A stretch of DNA of 64,000 nucleotides from Chamaecrista fasciculata (GCA_003254925.1 QANZ01035946.1:1-64000); one strand, 5' to 3'; shown: positions 1 through 11,760, counted from the stretch's first letter. Notes: a model not told the origin generated them from the sequence alone. Numbers and translations are program-made.

Positions 1-451
1 AATTTTCACACCACCAAAAATATTACCTTGGAATAATTATTTTAGTGCAGGAGGGACCATAATGTATATTTTTGGGATCTGATTACACTAAAAAAATATT
101 GTTAAAGTTGGATTGATCTGTAATTTTTGTTGTCAAATGAGATAACAAAAAATATTACCCATATACTCAAAACAGAAGAGGGCAAAGCCCCGCATCGAGT
201 GGAATGGGATGCTCGGCTTAGCTGTTAATATTTTAGTTTTGACCGTTAACGTTTGGTATGTAATTTTCTGTTTCAGCTCTTGTAAATGTCCTATTTTACA
301 AAACACATTTTGTATTGTTCTTTCAACCAGTAATATACATTTTAAAATTTCAAATTTGTCACGAATTTTAACTATCAGTCTTATCTCATTTATAAANATT
401 TTGAATTTTGTTTTTATATTTTTACACTTCAAAAAATATTACTTATATATA
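1..451. other. Gene-free A/T-rich flank with a TRIM-LTR fragment
   Basis: No coding exon can be supported here. Positions 184-218 (ccccgcatcgagtggaatg, then ggatgctcgg) closely resemble the core of the TRIM LTRs described at 5122-5560 and 54874-55011 (cccacatcgagtagaatg). This is probably a decayed piece of the same family. Position 397 is an unresolved base. Confidence 0.5.
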
Positions 452-615
452 GGCCAAAGTCCTATTTTGGTCATTTAGTTATGCTCAATGTTCCAAATCG
501 GTTCCTCAGTTGTTTTTTGTCTCAAAGAGAGTGGACCAACTGTGTCAAATTTTGGAAAACTGAGGGATCAATATGGAACGAAAAATAATTGAGGGACCAA
601 AATAGGACTTTGGCC
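452..615. mobile_element. Mutator-type MITE with 10-bp target duplication
   Basis: A short foldback element. Its ends are near-perfect inverted repeats, GGCCAAAGTCCTATTTTGG at 452 and the reverse complement ending at 615. The 10-bp direct repeat CTTATATATA flanks it exactly (442-451 and 616-625). A 9-10 bp duplication fits a MULE-derived MITE. No transposase is encoded. Confidence 0.85.
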
Positions 616-806
616 CTTATATATATACCGGAGGAAGGACCAAATTGTAAAGCTTTGGGGGATGAATTATATATTTTTTCCTATTACTTTAAAACAAATA
701 TATATACAGAAATATTTTTAAAACAAATATATTTTGGATTTTTTTTTTTGTGAAAATTTATAGGTAAAAAAGAAAACAGGATTACTCACTCCAAAAATAT
801 TTTCTT

Positions 807-1244
807 GACTAAAGTGTATTTTTGGTCCCATAACTTTTACTAAAGTTTTAATTTGGTCCCATAACTTTTTTTTACACTTTTGGTCCATATCTTTTGCTAA
901 AATTGCAGATTTGATCCCGTGTTGCATTTTTGGTCCCATATCTTGGGGTCGTGTTTCAGAATTGGTCTTAAATCTCTTCGTCAGGTTGTAGAATTAGTCC
1001 CATATCTTTAGGTCAGGTGCAAAATTAGTCTTATATCTTCTTATCAGATGGGACTAGTGGTGAAACGTTTTGCAAAGATATATGACCAATTTTGCAACTT
1101 GATCAAAAGATATGAGACCAAAAGTGATACGAGACCAAATTTGCAACTTTTTAGAAAGATATGGGATGAAAAGTGCAACAAAAAAGTTATGGGACCAAAT
1201 TGAGACCTGAACAAAAGTTATGGGACCAAACGTACAGTTTGGCC
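807..1244. mobile_element. Mutator-type foldback MITE with 9-bp target duplication
   Basis: Arms of roughly 150-200 bp are inverted repeats rich in the phrase tttggtcccataactttt. The 9-bp direct repeat TATTTTCTT is present exactly at 798-806 and 1245-1253. The right end abuts the pyrimidine-rich leader of the downstream gene, so the element sits in or next to that gene's promoter. Confidence 0.85.
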
Positions 1245-1253
1245 TATTTTCTT

Positions 1254-1670
1254 TTTCGTTCTCCTTATCTGATTCTCTCTATTTTCCGTCTTTCTCTTTC
1301 ACCTTTGCTTTGAAGAACCTTCACGGTCTGTATTCTATAACTTCAGGAACCTCATTCTCATATCTATCTCTCATTTCATGTGACTATCATTTTCCACTTC
1401 TTTGAGAAATCTCTCTCTCAAACCTCATAGCTGTACAATTCAATGGAGTATTTTTTCGAGGAATTCTCTCTCTGCTATTCAGTTCCTGGAGCTCGAATTC
1501 TCATCGCTTGAACTTTCCTATCTTTTTTTTTTTTTTTGCCTTGTCCTTGATGTACTTCAAATTACTCAGCTTAAATTAGGACTTGGGGTTTCTTAAGTCA
1601 TCATCGAGATGTTATTTTATATTCATCTATCTTTCTGCTGGGTATTCAGAAACTGCTAGTGAGGTTACAG
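1254..1670 (+). promoter_or_regulatory. Probable first 5'-UTR exon of the TIGR01589 gene
   Basis: A CT-rich stretch (ctttttcgttctccttatct and similar) typical of plant leaders ends at a good donor, gttacag|gtaatc, at 1670/1671. It is followed by an intron that runs to an acceptor at 2498. The transcription start is not visible and could lie anywhere in about 1240-1400. The exon is inferred from splice signals, not from coding potential. Confidence 0.5.
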
Positions 1671-2498
1671 GTAATCTTTGCTTCCTAGATCTTCTTTTCC
1701 TCTTTTTGCTTCACGGGTAGATGGTTTATTTATTATTTTTAGTTTTTTAAGTTTCAGTTTAACTCCCAAGAGACAAAAGGAGATGGAGGGGTTTTAATGG
1801 CACCAATTGTAGTTACGGACTTCATGAACATATAAGAGCTGCTTCATATGTCTATTCCCCATTTCCCCATGAGGTTCAGAGAGATATTTGCTTGCCTTTC
1901 GAGCATTTTGAATTCATTGATGAAAGACATTGTTTCAATTATTAGTAGCAGACTAGCAGTTATTGTTAGTTAAGCATGACTATATGATCTTGTGGTGGCT
2001 AAAATTGAGATATTAAAGCCTAGTCTTATGGAGAACCAGAAGATGCTGAACTTAGCTGATGAAAATTTTAGAGTATCTTATAATTGTGCTAGAGTGTCCA
2101 CTTTTTCTTGCTAAGGGAAGATGAATTTACTTAGTGGACTTAAACCATACTGAAATGCGGTGTTTCATTAACTTGCTGCACTATTTTGTTCATGTCTATG
2201 TTAGTTTATTACTAGTGATTTAGTTGTTATTCTTATCCTTCTTGCTAGAAGCCCAAAACGGTAACACTTCTGATTGTAAATTAGACCTATTCTTTTGTAT
2301 TTGTTTTTTTTCCAACAAGGCACAAAACATATTTTTGACCATCCAAAAATGTTATAAAGAATAAAGGTTTTATATTTTGTGTTTTTCTAAGGGTACTTAT
2401 AAGATGGATTTTACCTTCTAGAAGTGTTTGTTGATTTCATGGATGATATACACCTCCAATTGATTTTTTGTTATAATTCTTCATTATTGTTGTTTCAG

Positions 2499-2528
2499 AT
2501 GAAAACAACTCCTATTTGGGGGTGCTAA
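2499..2528 (+). promoter_or_regulatory. Nine-codon upstream ORF in the second leader exon
   Basis: The acceptor tttcag at 2493-2498 is followed directly by ATG AAA ACA ACT CCT ATT TGG and a TAA stop at 2526-2528. This gives a short upstream ORF about 100 nt before the main start at 2627. A second short ORF (ATGACACAT...TGA) follows. If the exon is transcribed as proposed, these could damp translation of the main ORF. Confidence 0.45.
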
Positions 2529-2626
2529 TGACACATATGAAAGTGTTATGACTTCAAAGCTTGGCAGTTGGTGAACACTTCAATTTTTTTTCTAAAAGAC
2601 ATGTGGTCAGCCTACTTTCAACTATA

Positions 2627-5600
2627 ATGAAGAACTTGCAGGTTCTGTCTTTGACCTTTTTTATGCTGTTACGTAGTCCATTGCTTGTGACCATAAGACA
2701 AATTTACCCTAAGGAAACTAATATTTTTTTAATGTAGCAAATCGTTTATTCTGCTTAGATTATCCAAGTCTAAAACATTAACACTAAAATCATTACTGTG
2801 GAAGAGTTTATAAACTTATTGTTTTACAACTCTTCACATGTCTGTCAAAATTGAATGAACTTTGAAGTACCGATTAAGTAAGATTTAATAAATATCATAG
2901 GTCATAGCATAAAGCCAATTTAGTAGTAGTTTTGATTTTACTATATACTTTAACAATCAAAGTGCACATTCTTAGTCATGTTTGCCACCTAGTGCTCATA
3001 GCGTTTAGGTGAGAGTTTCCTGGTGAAGCACATCTTTGTTAGCTGAACTAGTCCGGATGTTTAATATTTAATACTCTTAAAAGGTCAAAAACTTTTGACC
3101 TGTCGGATTCAGTGTTGTAAGAATACTTTAAAACTTTTCTATGCTGGCAGTGATGTAATCTCTGCCTGATTTTCTTGGTTAACTATTATTGCTGCTTGTA
3201 TATAGTAAAATTGGGCTAAATACAATTTTGTGGGATTGCAGAGCACAGAAGAAACAGAACCCTCGAGTCAAGAATTTCATGAGTCTCAGAATGAACAACC
3301 AAACAATCACATAACTGATGCTCCTGTTGTTGACTCTGGTTCAGTATCTGCTTCAACTAATGACAGCAAAAGGGTTTCACGCCAGGATATTGAGCTTGTA
3401 AGGAAAACCCATCACTAACAAGAAATTAAGTAGTTTTTTTAAACTGAGGAATATTAGAATGATCTTGTATTGTTACAGAGGGAAAAAGCCAATTTATATG
3501 CATGATAGGACTCTGATAAAGGAAAAGTCAAATCCCTACTATCATGCTAATTCCTATAATTGTTCTATCATATCCCTAAAATAAAGTTATAGACAATTCC
3601 TATTCTAAATCAATCGTTCTACATATTTATGACAATTATATACATTCATAACAGTTTTCTTTTATTCTGTGAACTTCCACATTTTTTTTTCATGTAGATG
3701 ATCCCTACAGGGATAATATACAGAAAACCTTCCAGAACTATCTTTATGTTTTTGCTAATTGATTCATTGTTCAAACTAACTTTGCAGGTTCAGAATTTAA
3801 TAGAAAGGTGCCTACAATTATATATGAATAAAGGTGAAGTGGCTAAAACACTCTTGGCTCGGGCAAAGATAGATCCTGGGTTTACTACCCTGGGTAGGCA
3901 TCTTACTGTATCTGTCATCCTACTATGCATTACGTACTTGTTAATAATAATATCTGTAGTCTATATTATCGGTATGAAACTTTTTTTAATCCTTCTTGAT
4001 ATATATTTTTTTGATGATGCAGAAATCAACATATTTTAATAGACATATTGTTATTTAAAAAATGTCCTTGGATGCTATTACTTTTGTTTTCCTTTACTCT
4101 GTCCAAGATGATAAAAATAAGTATCGCCATTTGATTGCTCTTTGATTATTTTTATTTTTTAAATCAGTATGGCAGAAGTTGGAGGAGGAGAATTCGGATT
4201 TCTTCAGGGCATATTATGTACGATTAAAATTGAAAAAGCAGATTCTTCTGTTCAATAATTTGCTAGAGAATCAATATCATTTGATGAAGCATTCCATGAC
4301 TCCAAAGGTTCCCTTGGCTCCTATACAGAATGGAATCCATCCGATGCTTGGTAAGCTTTGCGCCTCACATTAATGTATTATATCCATTTCTCTGCTTGAC
4401 TAAAATTAAACATGGAGTTGTTATGAATAGAATTTACATTGCCTCACATTAATATATGCAACATGTTGCATGCAGAGTAGGAATAACAATATTATTTTAC
4501 GAGAGCAATGGATTAGGCTAAAACTATGATATATCATGAAAGTGATTAATGGAACTTCATTTCTCTTGAAGAAAGATGGTGAATAATGTGTATGGTGGCT
4601 TGAAATCCAATTGATTTATTTTTTGTTTATTGGCTGGCCAATTTGCTTTCTTGCTTGCTGTCAAAGCAAAATGAAAATATTTTCTCTGTTCCATTTGATT
4701 CTTTGGATATTTATCTCACTGTTTCATCTTATATATCGTTTAGGGTATGTTTGGATTGAGGAATATAGAGAAGAAGGGAAGGGAATGAGAGACAATTAGG
4801 ATATCTTTCCCTTATATGGAAAGTTAAAAATGGGAGGGAAAGATAATGGGAGATTAATTTGTAATGCTCCATTATCCCCCCCATCCCCCCTTCCCAAATT
4901 CAAAATACCCCAATTACTATCCAAAACAAGGGGAAGGAATATGGGGAGTTAATCTTCCCTTCCCCTCCCCTCCCTTCTCTTTCAATCTCTTTCCTTCACT
5001 TCTTCTCTTGATTTCCAGGCATACCCTTAAATTACACTCAATTTTATTCTTTTATATATCATGATTTTAATATTCTAGGGGATGGTGATATATATCTGCT
5101 AATTCCTTATGTGTTCTAGTTTGATAGGGAAATGGGTAGTATTGGATGCCTAAGTCCCACATCGAGTAGAATGGGATACTCGGTGGAGTACTTAATGCCT
5201 TGGTTCTCCCCCTTCAACAACTAGCTTTTGAGGGATGGTTCCTCAATGTCACTTGGGTCTCTATCAATTGGTATCAAAGCTAGGTTGTCGACGACATAGA
5301 GAGGGCTACCTGCGAATGGTTTTAACCTACTAAGGTTTTGACATGTAGAAGGCCGAGTGTAGTGTCTAGAGTGAAGTGTCGCAGAGTGTAGCTGCCGGCA
5401 CTTCACAGTGCTATGATAGAGACTTTGATAGTATGGGATTCCCAAGTCCCACATCGAGTAGAATGAGATGCTCGGTGGAGTACTTAAGTGCCTTGGTTCT
5501 CCCCCTTCAACAACTAGTTTTTTGTGGGAGGGTTCCCCAAGGTCACTTGGGTCTCTATCATAGTTACAAATTTACTTTGAATTTAGTGACTAATCTTGGC

Positions 5601-8600
5601 TTCTATGAAATACCAACCAAATACATGTTGTCCCCATCAATCTTTCAATAAGCAATATCTATTTTTTATGCTAATTCATTTCTCTGAAAAAGACCCAAAC
5701 TGCTTGTTCTGAACATTTAAAATCTCAATATAATGCAAAATTTACCAACTGGTAAATTTTGCATTGCTTTCACTAAAACTCTAAAATCATGATGAAGTGT
5801 GTAATATCAATTTGTATGATAGTCATTGAGAAAATGTTTTAAAGAATTGTATATATATATATTTGATGGATACAAGGGTATTTATACAAGAGCAAGATAG
5901 TTATCATAGTAAAGAAACAAAATGCAGAATTTGAATATCCATATATCTTAGGGATTGGTTGATAACATAATTTCTAGGGGTTGTAACTAATTACAAGGGT
6001 AAACCATTGATTAGCATTGATTCTTAACACTGCCAAGTTGAAAGGAAACCTTCCTAGCCTGATTGGAGTTAAATATTTATATTGGTAGATTCTTGGTATC
6101 TACATTGCCATAGTAATGTTTGGAGATTTTTTTGACCTGAGAATGTTCTCTGAGTGTTCTGTGCAAATTTCCTGTTTTAGAAACTGAATATTATTTGACT
6201 TGCAACAGAAGTTGGAATAGATTTTTCTTGCATGTTATGTCAATATTTTTATTATCATTTTCTCTTTGTCCCCTATCATTCTTCATCATTGCCTGTTTGC
6301 AGCACAGTCAACAACCTACCTATGGGATACCCAGTGCTGCAGCAGCCTCCCAATACAGCAGCATGTCAACCACATCTTGAGTCCATGGGTTGCAGCATAT
6401 CAAGTTGTCATGTGGTTAATGGTGTCCCTGCTCCAAGCAATTTTCATTCCTTGCAGACGAATTCTGGGAATGAGTGAGAACTTATCCAAATATGTCCTGT
6501 TCTTTCATTTTACTTGCTTATTGATAAGATTGCTATGGAGTTATTTTCATCTTGACCATTTTGATTTTTCTCCACTCAGCCAGATATATGTGCATGAATG
6601 TTGTGTTGTTTGAATATCCCAATTGGTTTGATCAATGAGATATTTGGTGGCACAACTACTAATAATGTGTTCATTATTGTTTGTTAAAATGTTTCATGGT
6701 CATTTTCTAAGGCACTTCATAACCCTGTTGAGGTTTTAACCTATGATATCCAGCAGAAGATTTTCTCCATCCAAAATATGATTGCTCAAACCTTTAATTA
6801 TGTCCACTTTGCGTGTTCTTGCATTACAAATATTATGCTTGGATTGTTTTTGCTGTCATGCTCTTGAATTAAAGATAAATGAATGTGCAGATATTTCTTC
6901 ATTTTTCTCCTTTTAAGTGTGTTGCTTGATAGAAACTCCTAATGCAGCTACTTTTGTCATTGTTGAAGTATGGTAATGGACCACAGTGCTCCTGATACTG
7001 CTCCTGCTATTCCACCAATCAGCACAGAAATGGCGGTGAGCCCTACATCAGTAGCATCCGGTGGTTGTTTCCCCTTCACTGCATTAGATATATCAGGAAT
7101 TAAAACAGATCCATCAGCTCTGGATACTGTATTCACATCTGATATGGCAAGTTCACCTGGACTGCAATTTACACGAGATGGCAACAATGGAATTTCCAAA
7201 TCGCTTGATCAGATTCAGTGGGATTTTAGCCTGTCTGATCTAACTGCAGATTTGTCAAACTTGGGAGGTATTATATCATTTGACTCTATGCAGTTTATTG
7301 ATAGATATTTAGTTTAAATTCGTCATTTAAGAATGAAGTGTTAGTAGTACAACTAACATTGCTCTGTTATATCATAATACACCCAAGAAGTTTATAAATT
7401 TGGGTTTTGGAGTGAAGGTGAAGCTGTTGGAAACCAGTAATAACTTTCAGTAGTGCAGTAAAATATCCTTCAAAATGAAGCAGGAAGCTTTCATTGTCAA
7501 AATGGGGATCTTGAGTAAAAAGAGACTAAGCTCTTCTCTTCCTTACCTAAGGAAAAACCCAATATCACATTTATTTAAGAAACCTGTCTGATTTTTAAAG
7601 GTCGGGGCTTCAGAATAACATATTTCATGCACAATTTTGCTAACACCAGTAACTTCTGATCTCTTTATCAATGATTTCATTGCCATGAGTTCCAAGTACA
7701 TTAATGGATTATCACTTTTAAGATATACTTAATATTGTTAATTGAAGTACCAAAAATGTTTGAGAGGTTCACACATTTCAGACAGTTGAACATCCTGATG
7801 TTTTTCTCATGAATCATCTTAAATTCTTTGCAGATCTAGGAACACTGAATAACTATTCTGGTTCGCCATTTCTACCTTCTGATTCTGACATGTTCCTTGA
7901 TTCCCCAGATCAAGATATAAATGATGGTAAAGGCATACACACTCATTTATTCCTGAGAGAATTCAAATTTTTCTGTGTAGGTTTTACTATATGTATTCTA
8001 TAAGGCTTATCACTTTAGCCTTTTCTTAGATTAATGTAACAAAGTTTAAAATAGCTGAACATAATACATAACTGACCAAAGGATAACAAACTTAAATTCA
8101 AATCCGAAATAATTAAACTATAATTATCTTAAGCAGCTTTGTTAACTTTATTCAACCCCCCCCNCCCCCCCTCCCTCAAGTTGGTGGATGTCTATCATTC
8201 CCAGGTTGCATATGTTGATTGAACTGTGCTATGGGATTTGCTTTAGTACGGACATTTTCGGTAGTGTGATACTCTCCATCTTCATATTTTCTTTAACAAA
8301 GAGTTTGTTGTTGTCACTGTGCTTGGTCGGTTGGTCCTATCATGATGAACGAATTTTTAGCAATATTGATGGCTGCTGGACTGTCATTGCAAATTTTAAC
8401 AGGTTGAGTTGCATTTAGAGTTTTTCTAGGATCCTTTATCAGCCATAGCCCTTCACATATATTTTGAGCCATAGCTCAAAAGTCGGCTTCCGCTGTTCCA
8501 CACTGCTGCAGGCTACCACTTGCTTTTTCTTAATTCTTCAAGAGACTGGGTCACCTCATACATAGGAGGAGTAACCACTACTTGATCTTTTGTTGGTTAG

Positions 8601-11235
8601 GGAACCAGCTCAATCTGCATTAGTTAGCATTTCTATATGTGAAATAAATTCTATTTATTCTACATTTCTTCTGTGAATAGTCTTGTAATTATCTAGACTT
8701 ATTAGGTGCTGATTTTAGGGGAGGGTGCAAACTAACTAGAATCAAGGGATCATAGGTTAATAGTCAATTTTACTATATTGTGTCAGAGTTTCTCAGCCTA
8801 ATATTCAGAGATAGTTCATCTTCTTCCTGCACATCTTTGTTTCCCACATGGTATCAGAGCTTTGACCTAAATTGATCCTCATAGTGTTGCTATCAGCTTT
8901 TGGGTCTTTTTGGCCCACGGGTTTAGGGGTACATCTCAGATGCTGATGATTTGCCGTTTGCCGGTCATTCGAACCCCACCGGAGTAGCCACATGCCACCC
9001 TCCAGAACTGTCCATCATCCCATGTGCTAGTGTGTGAGGGTGCATGATTTATTTTATTCTGTTGCTGCATCCAGAATTGGTCGCAGGCCTCTCTAGACTC
9101 TGACCAAGGGATTTCCCTATCCTTTATTGCCTTCGATGGTGTGTGGTTGCTCTTTTTTCTTTATTGATAGCAGCTCACAACAATTCATTCATCTCTGGAG
9201 ACCACTCTTTTATCTAATGATACTTCTGCTATTGAGGAAGTTCCATCCTTCAATGAAGAACAGGTAGAATAGCCCCAAAAACTATTTGTTCAAGGTACTC
9301 ACAGTACAGCTACTACTGTACTGCATATAAATGTCCCTTTTCCACTGCCTATATTAATTCTGACCTTCTAATTACTAGATTGTGGATTTGAAAGTCTTAG
9401 ATCATATGATCGGCCAAAAATTGTTGTCTCTTTTACATGGATCTTTCTCATGTCAATAATATCAATGGAGCTCATTGGTTCATTACTTTCATCTATGATC
9501 ATACAAGGCTTACATGGGTGTTTCTTTTGAAGGACAAGTATGAAACTGCCGCTATCTTCAAAAACTTCTGTTCTGCTATTAAAAATTAGTACCAAACCCA
9601 CATCAATGTTCTCTGAACTGACAATGGAAGGGGATTTTTCAATTCCATACTTAGCACTTATATTTTGGAAAATGCCAAAATGGTATAGCACATCAAAGTT
9701 CATGTGGAAATACCCCTCAACAGAATGGAGTGGCCGAAAGGAAGAATTGACGCTCGCTTGAAACAGGCCCTCCTGTTAAATTAATTTCCCATCTCAGTTC
9801 TGGGAAGCGGCTGTGCTCACTACCACATATGTCATTGATAGACTTCCTTGGAAAGCCCTACTGTCCTAGACTTCATTAGACCTTGTCAAGCCTTGACCAG
9901 ATTTTTCCCTAGAACAAGGATTGTCTCAACTCTTCATCCAGAGATATTTGGATGTACTGCTTATGTGCACAACTTCCCCAACCAAAGAAAATCGAATAGG
10001 ATCTATGAATTTCAGATCCACCATCAAAGCAGGTGAATGAGCTCTATGTAATGCACAATTCAATACTTATGAATTAGAAATTAATCAACCATCAGAGGAT
10101 AATCGAATAGGATCTATGAATTTCTGCTTTTGGCCCTAAATCTTCCCAAATAAACCTCACTGAATTATGTGGTTGCTGTCATGTCAATGTATGGTAATTG
10201 ATTCTTTTGTTTGTGGCACATACCGCAGATAGATAACTCATCCATGTCATCTTTGTTATTTGACAATTTTCTAAGCCTCTATAATTTGGCTTTGGCAATA
10301 TTGTTATTTTGGAGTTGTTGGTTGTTTCAATTATAATATTAGTTTTAAGATCACATAAGTTTAAATTAGAACTATATGGTTTGCTTTTCACATTTTAATA
10401 AAAATGATGTGAAGAAGCTTTAGCTGTGGAATCTTCATTAAGAAGCAAGTTCTGAGGGCTTGATTGGCTTAACAACCTTAGTTTAGAGTTCAAACCTTAC
10501 CCATCTCTTTGTTTAACAACTTCATGAATGAAGTTTTTGTATTTTGTATACTTCTTGGTCTTGGGTTTTGTTCATAGCTGCCATACAAGTAGCGTCTTTT
10601 TGGGTTAAAGCCATAGAATTAGCTTTGAACTTAGGGCTAATCTTACATAAGGTTGCTTATATCTTTTGCTATAAAGTTCTCTAATAAATAGATGACACGC
10701 AACAAAAATTTTATGCTTGACTAGAGAGTATTAAAAGATACCTTTTTTGCATAACCAAACAGAGAGAAGAGAGAGTATAAATAAATCTTACGATTGAAGG
10801 AATCTTATTGCAAAAATTTAAGGCACCTTAACTAAGGTTTTTCCTTGAACTTATTCTAATACGGTAAGCCATGGTTGCCACTGCCTAATGATTGGATTGC
10901 ATATCAATTGGACATGATGGATGCTTATTTGCTTGATTTGTTAAATAATACTAATTTACTTTATATTAATGAATACAAATGATTATGGTCCTTTCAAGTT
11001 GGCTTGTCGTGACAAACCTGCTTTCAGTAACGGAAATTATATCATATCCATGTAAATGCTTGAATCAACGTGAAAAAATTGCTTTTTCTTTCTTTTGTCA
11101 ATATTCCAATCTTTGGCTATAACATGTAACAATCTTAGCTTTCTTTCTTTTTTTTTTTTTTTTTCCTTTTCAGTGGATGACTTCTTTGTTAGTTCTGAGC
11201 CTCAGCGCTCTCAATCAGACGGCGAGAAGCCATAG
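2627..11235 (+). CDS. Plant-specific TIGR01589-domain protein, 8 coding exons, 359 aa
   Basis: Coding exons are 2627-2641, 3242-3397, 3788-3893, 4168-4350, 6308-6473, 6969-7267, 7834-7926 and 11174-11235. Every intron is GT-AG, and the exon lengths sum to 1080 nt, closing in frame at TAG. The start (MKNLQ) lies in a five-codon exon. Residues ~58-115 carry the TIGR01589 core: VQNLIERCLQLYMNKGEVAK, then LEEENSDFFRAYYVRLKLKK and LLENQYHLMKH. The rest is a Pro/Ser-rich low-complexity tail containing PMGYPVLQQPP, SISSCHVVNGVPAP, FSLSDLTADLSNLGDLGTL and SPFLPSDSDMFLDSP. The acidic FSLSDLTADLSNL/SDSDMFLDSP end looks like the conserved C-terminus of the family. The biochemical role is unknown to me; homologues are sometimes mislabelled as angiotensin-converting enzyme. 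No signal peptide or membrane segment is visible. Intron 4 holds a MITE and a TRIM, and intron 7 (3.2 kb) holds Copia fragments, yet the frame is intact, so the gene looks functional. Confidence 0.9.
4743..5026. mobile_element. Tourist-like (PIF/Harbinger) MITE in intron 4
   Basis: The terminal inverted repeats are GGGTATGTTTGGATTGAGG at the left and ...CAGGCATACCC at the right. They are flanked by the 3-bp duplication TTA (4740-4742 and 5027-5029), the TWA target of PIF/Harbinger elements. It has no coding capacity and carries runs of CCCC/CCCTTCCC. It belongs to the same family as the element at 11927. Confidence 0.8.
5122..5276 (+). repeat. TRIM 5' LTR
   Basis: 155 bp running from TGATAG to CTATCA, followed by the primer-binding site. 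It differs from the 3' LTR by several substitutions and small indels, so the insertion is not recent. Confidence 0.9.
5414..5560 (+). repeat. TRIM 3' LTR
   Basis: 147 bp, TGATAG to CTATCA, aligned with 5122-5276 and followed directly by the TAGTT target repeat. Confidence 0.9.
8155..8171. repeat. Poly-C run with an ambiguous base
   Basis: A run of C interrupted by one n, in intron 7. It marks an unresolved homopolymer, and its length should not be trusted. Confidence 0.8.
8180..8640 (-). pseudogene. Copia reverse transcriptase/RNase H fragment, antisense
   Basis: The reverse complement of about 8640-8450 reads, with breaks, NADWAGSLTNKRSSSGYSSY followed by SSVEAEADF and AMAQNICEGL. Further on it reads CNDSPAAINIAKNSF. 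These are the RNase H-region landmarks of Ty1/Copia polyproteins (NADWAG, SSxEAE, AINIA). In-frame stops and frameshifts make it a dead fragment. It lies in intron 7 of the TIGR01589 gene, opposite in orientation to the next Copia piece. Confidence 0.75.
8700..10040 (+). mobile_element. Degenerate Copia element: LTR end, primer site, integrase
   Basis: At 8850 the sequence TGGTATCAGAGCTTTGACC is a primer-binding site, which puts the end of a 5' LTR at about 8849. The LTR's left limit is not resolved. After a leader, positions ~9500-10030 read in pieces as a Copia integrase core and tail: DKYETAAIFKNFCSAIKN, LRTDNGRGFFNSILSTYILE, QNGVAERKN, then HPEIFGCTAYVHNF. The frames change and stops occur. 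Reverse transcriptase and the 3' LTR are missing. It is an inactive intronic insertion. Confidence 0.75.
9990..10124 (+). repeat. 24-bp direct repeat at the Copia 3' break
   Basis: The 24-base string beginning aatcgaataggatctatg occurs at 9990-10013 and again at 10101-10124. It flanks 87 bp at the downstream edge of the integrase fragment and is probably a scar of slippage or end-joining. Confidence 0.7.
10610..10860. mobile_element. Decayed MITE related to the 14359-14578 element
   Basis: The left part (cttatatcttttgctataaa) and right part (gattgaaggaatcttattgc) resemble the two ends of the clearer foldback element at 14359-14578. The ends and target duplication are no longer clear. Confidence 0.4.
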
Positions 11236-11760
11236 GTGAAGGCAAGACAAGTTGTGTTTCACAATAATATTGTTAGGTTAGTTAAAATTGGGTGAATAAA
11301 TGTCATTTAAGTTTAATTGGCATACGAGGCTTGCTGTAATGTAAGTCAAACCAATATATATATATTGGTTTGACTTATGTCGATGCAACCTGTTCTTTAT
11401 TATCTTCATGCAGGTGTAAAATGCCATTGTTACTGGTAGTTGTTTTTTTTTCTGTATTTGTTGGAGAAAGCTATTTTTAGGGGAGTTGGGGAGTTTGTTT
11501 TGGATGGAAGGTGATGAATTTGCATATATATATATATATATATTGGTTTGACTTATGCCGATGCAAAGATTGATGTGATTCCACTGAATTTTACCTGTCC
11601 TAGAAATCTTCTCGTCATTGCAGAATCTTTTTATTAGGTCTGAGTGGTGAATCACAACTTTCTGGTTTGTGTTAATGTTGTCATTGCAAACAATGCTGAT
11701 CTTAAAGAATCGATTTATCAAATCAAAGCCAGATTGTGGTTTCATTCAAATGATTAGAAG
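11236..11760 (+). other. Probable 3' UTR with a 36-bp perfect palindrome
   Basis: Downstream of the TAG at 11233-11235, no coding exon follows. Positions 11342-11377 form a perfect 36-bp palindrome: taagtcaaaccaatatat followed by its exact reverse complement. The right arm, attggtttgacttatg plus cgatgcaa, recurs at about 11543-11567. In RNA this would be a strong hairpin. The polyadenylation site is not identifiable. Confidence 0.5.

Larger units (their letters stand above)
5122..5560 (+). mobile_element. Complete TRIM retrotransposon (439 bp) in intron 4
   Basis: Two direct LTRs lie at 5122-5276 and 5414-5560. Both begin TGATAG and end CTATCA, and they share the core cccacatcgagtagaatg. Two bases after the left LTR is TGGTATCAAAGC, a one-mismatch match to the usual initiator-Met tRNA primer site. 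The flanking 5-bp duplication TAGTT is perfect (5117-5121 and 5561-5565). The ~137-bp internal part has no ORF and no clear polypurine tract. This is the diagnostic layout of a terminal-repeat retrotransposon in miniature. It depends on another element's proteins for movement. Confidence 0.92.

Noticed and set aside
5221-5651. ORFs across 5.2-5.65 kb
   Set aside because: They are read through the TRIM LTRs in an intron and have no homology.
7015-7035. Angiotensin-converting-enzyme-like function for the TIGR01589 gene
   Set aside because: That label circulates for some homologues, but the protein has no HExxH or other peptidase motif.
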